This document shows, piece after piece, positions 29,779 to 33,949 of a stretch of 33,949 nucleotides of DNA (positions within the stretch are counted from its first letter, which is position 1; each line of letters begins with the position of its first letter). The position numbers were made by a program, and so were the translations under genes. The notes under the pieces were generated by a model. It had not been told where the DNA came from, searched no databases, and was given only the letters and a program-made list of their open reading frames with translations. The DNA comes from Candidatus Paceibacterota bacterium (GTDB lineage Bacteria > Verrucomicrobiota > Verrucomicrobiia > Limisphaerales > UBA8199), in contig DAOTCE010000048.1 of the NCBI GenBank assembly GCA_035452965.1, positions 1 through 33,949 of the forward strand, given 5' to 3'.

Positions 29779-32223
29779 GTGCACAGACAGACTATGTTCC
29801 GGCCAGCCAGTATAACGAGCTTTCTGCGGTGCCTGACCGCCCCAATGCTTGCATATGGGTGTGCGGTGTGGGGATTCGTCGTTTGCGCGGCCGAGCCGGT
29901 GATCTGGTTCCAGGGGCCCGCGACGAACTGGAACGAAGCCCTGCCGCTTGGTAATGGCAGGCTGGGGGCGATGATCTTTGGCGGGGTCAGCGAGGAGTGG
30001 CTGCAACTCAACGAAGAGAGCCTCTGGGCGGGGTGTCCGGCGGAGGCATATCCCGCGGATTTCAGCAACCATATCGCCAAAGTGCGCCAGTTGCTCTTCG
30101 CCGGGAAGAAGGCCGAGGCGCAGGCCTATGGACTGCAGCACCTCACTGCCACGCCCACATCATTCCGTTCATACGAACCGCTGGGAAATCTGTGGCTGAA
30201 ATTTGGCGGCGCGGAAAGCAGCGAGTTGTATCGGCGAGAGTTGCTATTGGCGGACGGGCTCGCACGAGTAAGTTTCAGACGCGGTAGTGCCACGATCACG
30301 CGCGAAGCGTTTGTATCCTCGCCCGACGATGTGTTGGCAGTGCGGGTGGCAACCGATCAACCCGGCACGCTCGATTTCATAGTAGGCCTCACGCGCCAAC
30401 GGAACGTCACGGTAAAGTCCGCTGACGGCGGACGCTTGCAACTTGATGGTCAGATTATCGATCAAACGAAGCAAGGAGGCGGGTACGATGACAATCCTGG
30501 CGGGTCTGGCCCGGGCGGAGCCCACATGAAATTTGCTGCACGGTTGCAGGCGCGGGTGGACTGCGGAATAGTGCGGGCAGGCGAGCGCGAGCTGCAAATC
30601 ACCGGGGCAACCGAGGCAGTGCTCCTGTTCACTGCCGCCACCGACTACAATCTTGCCCGACTGACTTTTGATCGCTCGATCGATCCCGGCCAGCTCTGCG
30701 AGAGCATTCTGGCCCGTGCCGCGAAGGAGACTTGGGCGCAGTTGCGCGAAGCGCATCTGGCTGAGCACCGAGCTTTGTTCAACCGGGTTTCCCTTCAGTT
30801 GGGCACGAACGATCCGGCCTTAGAAGCTTTGCCTACGGATGCACGACTCGCGGCGCTGGGCAACGGCGGCGACGATCCGGGCCTGGTCGCGCTGCATTTC
30901 CAATTTGGCCGCTACCTCTTGCTGGGCAGTTCCCGGCGGCCTGGGCGGTTACCGGCCAATCTGCAGGGCATCTGGAACGACCGAATGTGGGCCCCGTGGG
31001 AATCTGACTATCACCTGAACATCAATCTCCAGATGAACTACTGGCCCGCCGGCGTGGCGAATCTGCCGGAAACGGTCGATCCGCTGGTGGATTGGTTTGA
31101 GTTGCTAACGCAACGCGGGCGGGAGTCGGCGGGGCAACTGTACGGCTCCGGCGGCTGGGTGGCCTTTCACGCTACCAATCCGTTTGGACGCACCACGCCG
31201 AGCGCCTCGACGCGCGAATCGCAATTCCTCAACGGCGTGCTAGACCCGCTGGGGGGCGCCTGGCTTGCGGCACAGTTGTTCGATTTCTACCAGTTCACTG
31301 GCGATCACGCATTGCTCCAGCGGATTTATCCGTTGTTGAGCGGCGCGGCTGAGTTTGTACTCGATACGCTCGTGACTGCGCCGGATGGCGCGCTTGTCAT
31401 CGCCCCGTCCACCTCGCCGGAAAATTCCTATCTCGATCGGCAAACCAAGAAGCGGCTGCGCATCACGGCTGGTTCGACCTATCACATGAGCCTCGTGCGG
31501 GCGATCTTCGATGCGACGGATCGCGCGGCGGCGATTCTCGGCACGGACCAACCGCTGCGCCAGCGCATCGCAGCAACTCGGGCGAAACTCCCGCCGATCG
31601 GGCTTGGACACGATGGCCGTCTTTTGGAATGGGCCGAGCCTTATCAGGAAGTCGAGCCGGGCCATCGCCACATTTCGCATCTCGTTGGCCTGCATCCCTT
31701 TGACCTGATCACGCCTGCCACGCCGGAACTGTTCGCCGGGGCGAGAAAGGTGCTGGATCATCGCCTGGCAAATGGGGGCGGTGGCACCGGTTGGAGTCGC
31801 GCGTGGATGATCAATTTCTTCGCCCGGTTGCAGGACGGCGACGCGGGGCGCGAACATTACTTGACTCTGCTGCGGCGTAGTACGTTGCCTAACTTGTTCG
31901 ACAACTGCCCGCCGTTCCAGATTGACGGCAACTTCGGCGGATGCGCTGGTCTCGCAGAAATGTTGCTGCAAAGCCACGAACGCGCACCCGGCTCCGAGCC
32001 GGCGGATCAACAGTTCGTGTTGCATCTGCTGCCCGCCCCGGCCAAGGCGTGGCCTTCCGGCGCCGTCAAGGGTCTGCGAGCCCGCGGCAATTGCATCGTG
32101 GATATCGCCTGGAAGGACGGACGGGTGACGGATTACCGGGTTGCGTCCGACCAGCCGCGGGAAGTCAAGGTGCGCGTGAATGGCAGACTCCTGAATGTGA
32201 AGCCCGACCGTTCAAAACCATAA
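29779..32223 (+). CDS. Secreted GH95 alpha-L-fucosidase
   Basis: An 814-residue protein with an inverting alpha-1,2-L-fucosidase layout: signal segment (about 15-38), N-terminal beta domain opening with WFQGPATNWNEALPLGNGRLGAMIFGG, (alpha/alpha)6 barrel (about 315-680) and a short C-terminal beta domain. Catalytic residues fit characterised GH95: Asn414 and Asn416 in YHLNINLQMNYWPAG activate water, Glu548 in STSPENSY is the likely acid, and Asp716 in IDGNFGGCAG is a further active-site carboxylate. Some members prefer alpha-L-galactose. GTG 29779 has AGGGG seven bases upstream (29767-29771); ATG 29794 (Met6) is an alternative giving 809 residues. It is followed after 138 bp by a GH29, so fucose linkages of at least two kinds are probably targeted. 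Confidence 0.95.
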   Translation: MHRQTMFRPASITSFLRCLTAPMLAYGCAVWGFVVCAAEPVIWFQGPATNWNEALPLGNGRLGAMIFGGVSEEWLQLNEESLWAGCPAEAYPADFSNHIAKVRQLLFAGKKAEAQAYGLQHLTATPTSFRSYEPLGNLWLKFGGAESSELYRRELLLADGLARVSFRRGSATITREAFVSSPDDVLAVRVATDQPGTLDFIVGLTRQRNVTVKSADGGRLQLDGQIIDQTKQGGGYDDNPGGSGPGGAHMKFAARLQARVDCGIVRAGERELQITGATEAVLLFTAATDYNLARLTFDRSIDPGQLCESILARAAKETWAQLREAHLAEHRALFNRVSLQLGTNDPALEALPTDARLAALGNGGDDPGLVALHFQFGRYLLLGSSRRPGRLPANLQGIWNDRMWAPWESDYHLNINLQMNYWPAGVANLPETVDPLVDWFELLTQRGRESAGQLYGSGGWVAFHATNPFGRTTPSASTRESQFLNGVLDPLGGAWLAAQLFDFYQFTGDHALLQRIYPLLSGAAEFVLDTLVTAPDGALVIAPSTSPENSYLDRQTKKRLRITAGSTYHMSLVRAIFDATDRAAAILGTDQPLRQRIAATRAKLPPIGLGHDGRLLEWAEPYQEVEPGHRHISHLVGLHPFDLITPATPELFAGARKVLDHRLANGGGGTGWSRAWMINFFARLQDGDAGREHYLTLLRRSTLPNLFDNCPPFQIDGNFGGCAGLAEMLLQSHERAPGSEPADQQFVLHLLPAPAKAWPSGAVKGLRARGNCIVDIAWKDGRVTDYRVASDQPREVKVRVNGRLLNVKPDRSKP

Positions 32224-32391
32224 GAATGGCGCCGGCGGCTGTTGGCGGCGGCTTGACCACTGACATGAGCATGGAAACCACCTCTCGCTGGCTGCCAAGC
32301 CGTTCATCGTCGCGGCTCCCGTGGCCAACGGAGCGGGCTTCTAGCGCGTCGGTGCGGTTCCATGATTTATGAGATTATGCTGAATACCAAA

Positions 32392-33825
32392 ATGAAACTA
32401 ACACAACTCGGCCTCACCGCCGCTCTGGCCTTGACGTTCCTTCTGCCTGCCACCGCCGCTCAAAACCATCAGGCTGCCGGGGTCGAAACCCTAGAACAGC
32501 GCAATACCCGCATGACGTGGTTTCGCGAGGCGAAGTTCGGCCTGTTCATTCACTGGGGCGTCTATTCCGTCCCCGGCGGCGAATGGGGCCGCAAGACCAA
32601 TTACGGCGAGTGGATCCTGGAGCAGGCCAGAATCCCTGTCAGCCGCTACGAACAGTTTGCGAAAGAGTTCAACCCGGTAAAGTTCGATGCCAAGGCCTGG
32701 GTGAAAACCGCCACGGACGCGGGCATGAAATACATCGTGATCACCTCGAAGCATCACGACGGCTTTGGAATGTGGCCGTCCGCGCTGACCGACTGGTGCA
32801 TCAAGTCTACGCCCTTCCAACGCGATCCGCTGCGCGAGCTGGCACATGAATGTCAAAAGGCCGGCATCCGGTTTTGCGTCTATTATTCCATCATGGACTG
32901 GCATCACCCGAACTGGGGCCTGCGCCGCGCGTGGAACGACACCGCCACCGGTACGCCGGACATGGATCGCTACACCGACTATCTGAAGGGCCAACTCAAA
33001 GAACTCGTCACCAATTACCGTCCGAGCATTCTGTGGTTTGATGGCGAATGGGAATCGGCCTGGACGCACGAACGTGGCGCGGACGTCTACAAGTATTTAC
33101 GGGCGCTGGATCCGAAACTCATCATCAACAACCGCGTGGACAAAGGCCGCGCGGACGCGGACGGCATGTCCACGAATTCAGTCTATGTCGGCGACTACGG
33201 CACGCCGGAACAGCAAATTCCTCCGCGCGGTTTCGGTCCCGGCGTGGACTGGGAAAGCTGCATGACGCTGAACAATCATTGGGGTTATAACAAGCACGAT
33301 GATAACTGGAAGTCGGCTGAGACCATCATCCGCAACCTCTGCGACATCGCCAGCAAGGGTGGCAACTATCTGCTCAATGTCGGCCCGACGAGCGAAGGTC
33401 TCATTCCACAGCCGAGCATTGACCGGCTCGCCGAAGTCGGCACGTGGCTAAAAGTCAATGGTGAGGCGATCTACGGCAGCGGCCCAACGCCCTTTGGTGA
33501 CGCCCACGGCAAATTCAGTACTACAGAAAAGGACAAAAGGGGCGACCCGAGATTCATCCCCGTCTGGGACTGGCGCTGCACCACCAAGCCCGGAAAACTG
33601 TATGTGACGGTATTCGACTGGCCCGCGTCGGGAGGACTCAAACTAGCCGGCCTGCAGAGCAAGGTGAAGAAAGCCTTCCTGCTCGCCAACGGGAAGAAGT
33701 TAACGGTGGACCAAACCGCTGCCGGCGTGACCCTGAAACTGTCGGTGGAAACCCCGGACAAAATCGCCTCCGTCGTCTGCCTCGAAATCAAGGATCCGAC
33801 TGCCAAGGTTGCACCGACAGAATGA
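32392..33825 (+). CDS. Secreted GH29 alpha-L-fucosidase (second copy)
   Basis: A 477-residue retaining alpha-L-fucosidase with a typical signal peptide (MKLTQLGLTAALALTFLLPATAA). Motifs run KFGLFIHWGVYSVPGG, AGMKYIVITSKHHDGFGMW, FCVYYSIMDWHHPNWG, nucleophile Asp217 in ILWFDGEWESAW, PEQQIPPRGFGPGVDWESCMTLNNHWGY and NLCDIASKGGNYLLNVGPTSEGLIP. Compared with the first GH29 the C-terminal half is very similar, but the active-site loop is WFDGEW, the pattern of broad-specificity GH29 subfamily A. ATG 32392 is chosen because it starts the signal peptide; upstream ATGs at 32362 and 32377 add only 10 or 5 residues. It follows GH95 on the same strand and is probably co-transcribed with it. Confidence 0.96.
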   Translation: MKLTQLGLTAALALTFLLPATAAQNHQAAGVETLEQRNTRMTWFREAKFGLFIHWGVYSVPGGEWGRKTNYGEWILEQARIPVSRYEQFAKEFNPVKFDAKAWVKTATDAGMKYIVITSKHHDGFGMWPSALTDWCIKSTPFQRDPLRELAHECQKAGIRFCVYYSIMDWHHPNWGLRRAWNDTATGTPDMDRYTDYLKGQLKELVTNYRPSILWFDGEWESAWTHERGADVYKYLRALDPKLIINNRVDKGRADADGMSTNSVYVGDYGTPEQQIPPRGFGPGVDWESCMTLNNHWGYNKHDDNWKSAETIIRNLCDIASKGGNYLLNVGPTSEGLIPQPSIDRLAEVGTWLKVNGEAIYGSGPTPFGDAHGKFSTTEKDKRGDPRFIPVWDWRCTTKPGKLYVTVFDWPASGGLKLAGLQSKVKKAFLLANGKKLTVDQTAAGVTLKLSVETPDKIASVVCLEIKDPTAKVAPTE

Positions 33826-33828
33826 AAT

Positions 33829-33853
33829 TGATGAGACGGAAACTCATCGTTTC
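33829..33853 (+). terminator. Possible weak terminator after the second GH29
   Basis: GATGAG (33830-33835) and CTCATC (33843-33848) form a 6-bp stem with a 7-base loop starting 4 bases after the stop codon, followed by GTTTC. The T-run is short, so termination strength is doubtful. The remaining 100 bases to the window end show no gene. Confidence 0.35.
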
Positions 33854-33949
33854 TGGCGGCCAAGGTTCCAGACCGAGCGCCCGGCGGGACTCTATGGGCC
33901 TGATACGGTTTCCATAGTTGTTCACAACGACGCGGGGTGCGGCTCTCGG

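Noticed and set aside
29556..30141. Minus-strand open frames opposite the GH95 start
   Set aside because: They mirror the G+C-rich GH95 coding sequence, lack recognisable motifs and have no support from context.
1..33949. tRNA, rRNA or CRISPR arrays
   Set aside because: No cloverleaf-like or rRNA-like sequence and no regularly spaced direct repeats were seen on either strand by eye.

Overview
The window looks like a chromosomal piece of a verrucomicrobial bacterium, probably of the Pedosphaeraceae/Limisphaerales type. This is inferred from the mix of features: secreted glycoside hydrolases, three pseudopilins with an uninterrupted TLIELLVVIAIIAILAALLLPAL segment, an ECF-like sigma factor overlapping a FecR-type anti-sigma gene, an autotransporter-type beta-strand repeat protein, large secreted proteins ending in F[FY]R-x-R-x-P or a close variant, and a palindromic repeat that reads as ARTFLSA...ADKNVRAP. 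No database search was possible.

Layout. Positions 1-564 are G+C-rich and carry no convincing gene. A toxin-first HigB/HigA-like (NadS-type) toxin-antitoxin pair follows (591-1201) behind a promoter with a perfect palindromic operator. Positions 1202-1827 are non-coding, with a T-poor tract and a perfect 31-bp inverted repeat. L-fucose isomerase (1828-3615, +) ends base-to-base against a convergent AraC-family regulator (3616-4509, -). That regulator is the last gene of a 15-gene minus-strand run reaching from 29428 down to 3616. Reading along transcription, the run holds a pseudopilin, sigma factor, FecR-like protein, a structured-looking leader, a 1188-aa beta-strand repeat protein, two more pseudopilins, a beta-helix enzyme (GH141/GH120-like) with an F5/8C domain, a beta-propeller DUF4185-like protein, a 1460-aa alpha-toroid protein with fibronectin III repeats, a type I sulfatase, an SGNH hydrolase, a GH29 alpha-L-fucosidase, a second toroid protein, a GH27 alpha-galactosidase and the AraC regulator. 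Many neighbours overlap by ATGA or abut. Divergently on the right are a GH95 alpha-L-fucosidase and a second GH29 (29779-33825, +).

Working together, the genes look like a locus for a sulfated and/or acetylated, fucose- and galactose-containing glycan (fucoidan-like or algal/plant mucilage). Sulfatase and SGNH esterase would strip substituents; GH29 (two), GH95 and possibly the beta-helix enzyme would release fucose; GH27 would release galactose; the two toroid proteins may be lyases or hydrolases on the backbone; FucI starts intracellular fucose catabolism; AraC is the likely sugar-responsive switch. No transporter, fucose kinase or aldolase is in the window.

The least explained features are the paired toroid proteins, the shared C-terminal module on three giant secreted proteins, the palindromic element translated inside a signal-peptide region, the sigma/FecR/leader/beta-strand-protein arrangement, and several strong hairpins of unknown role.
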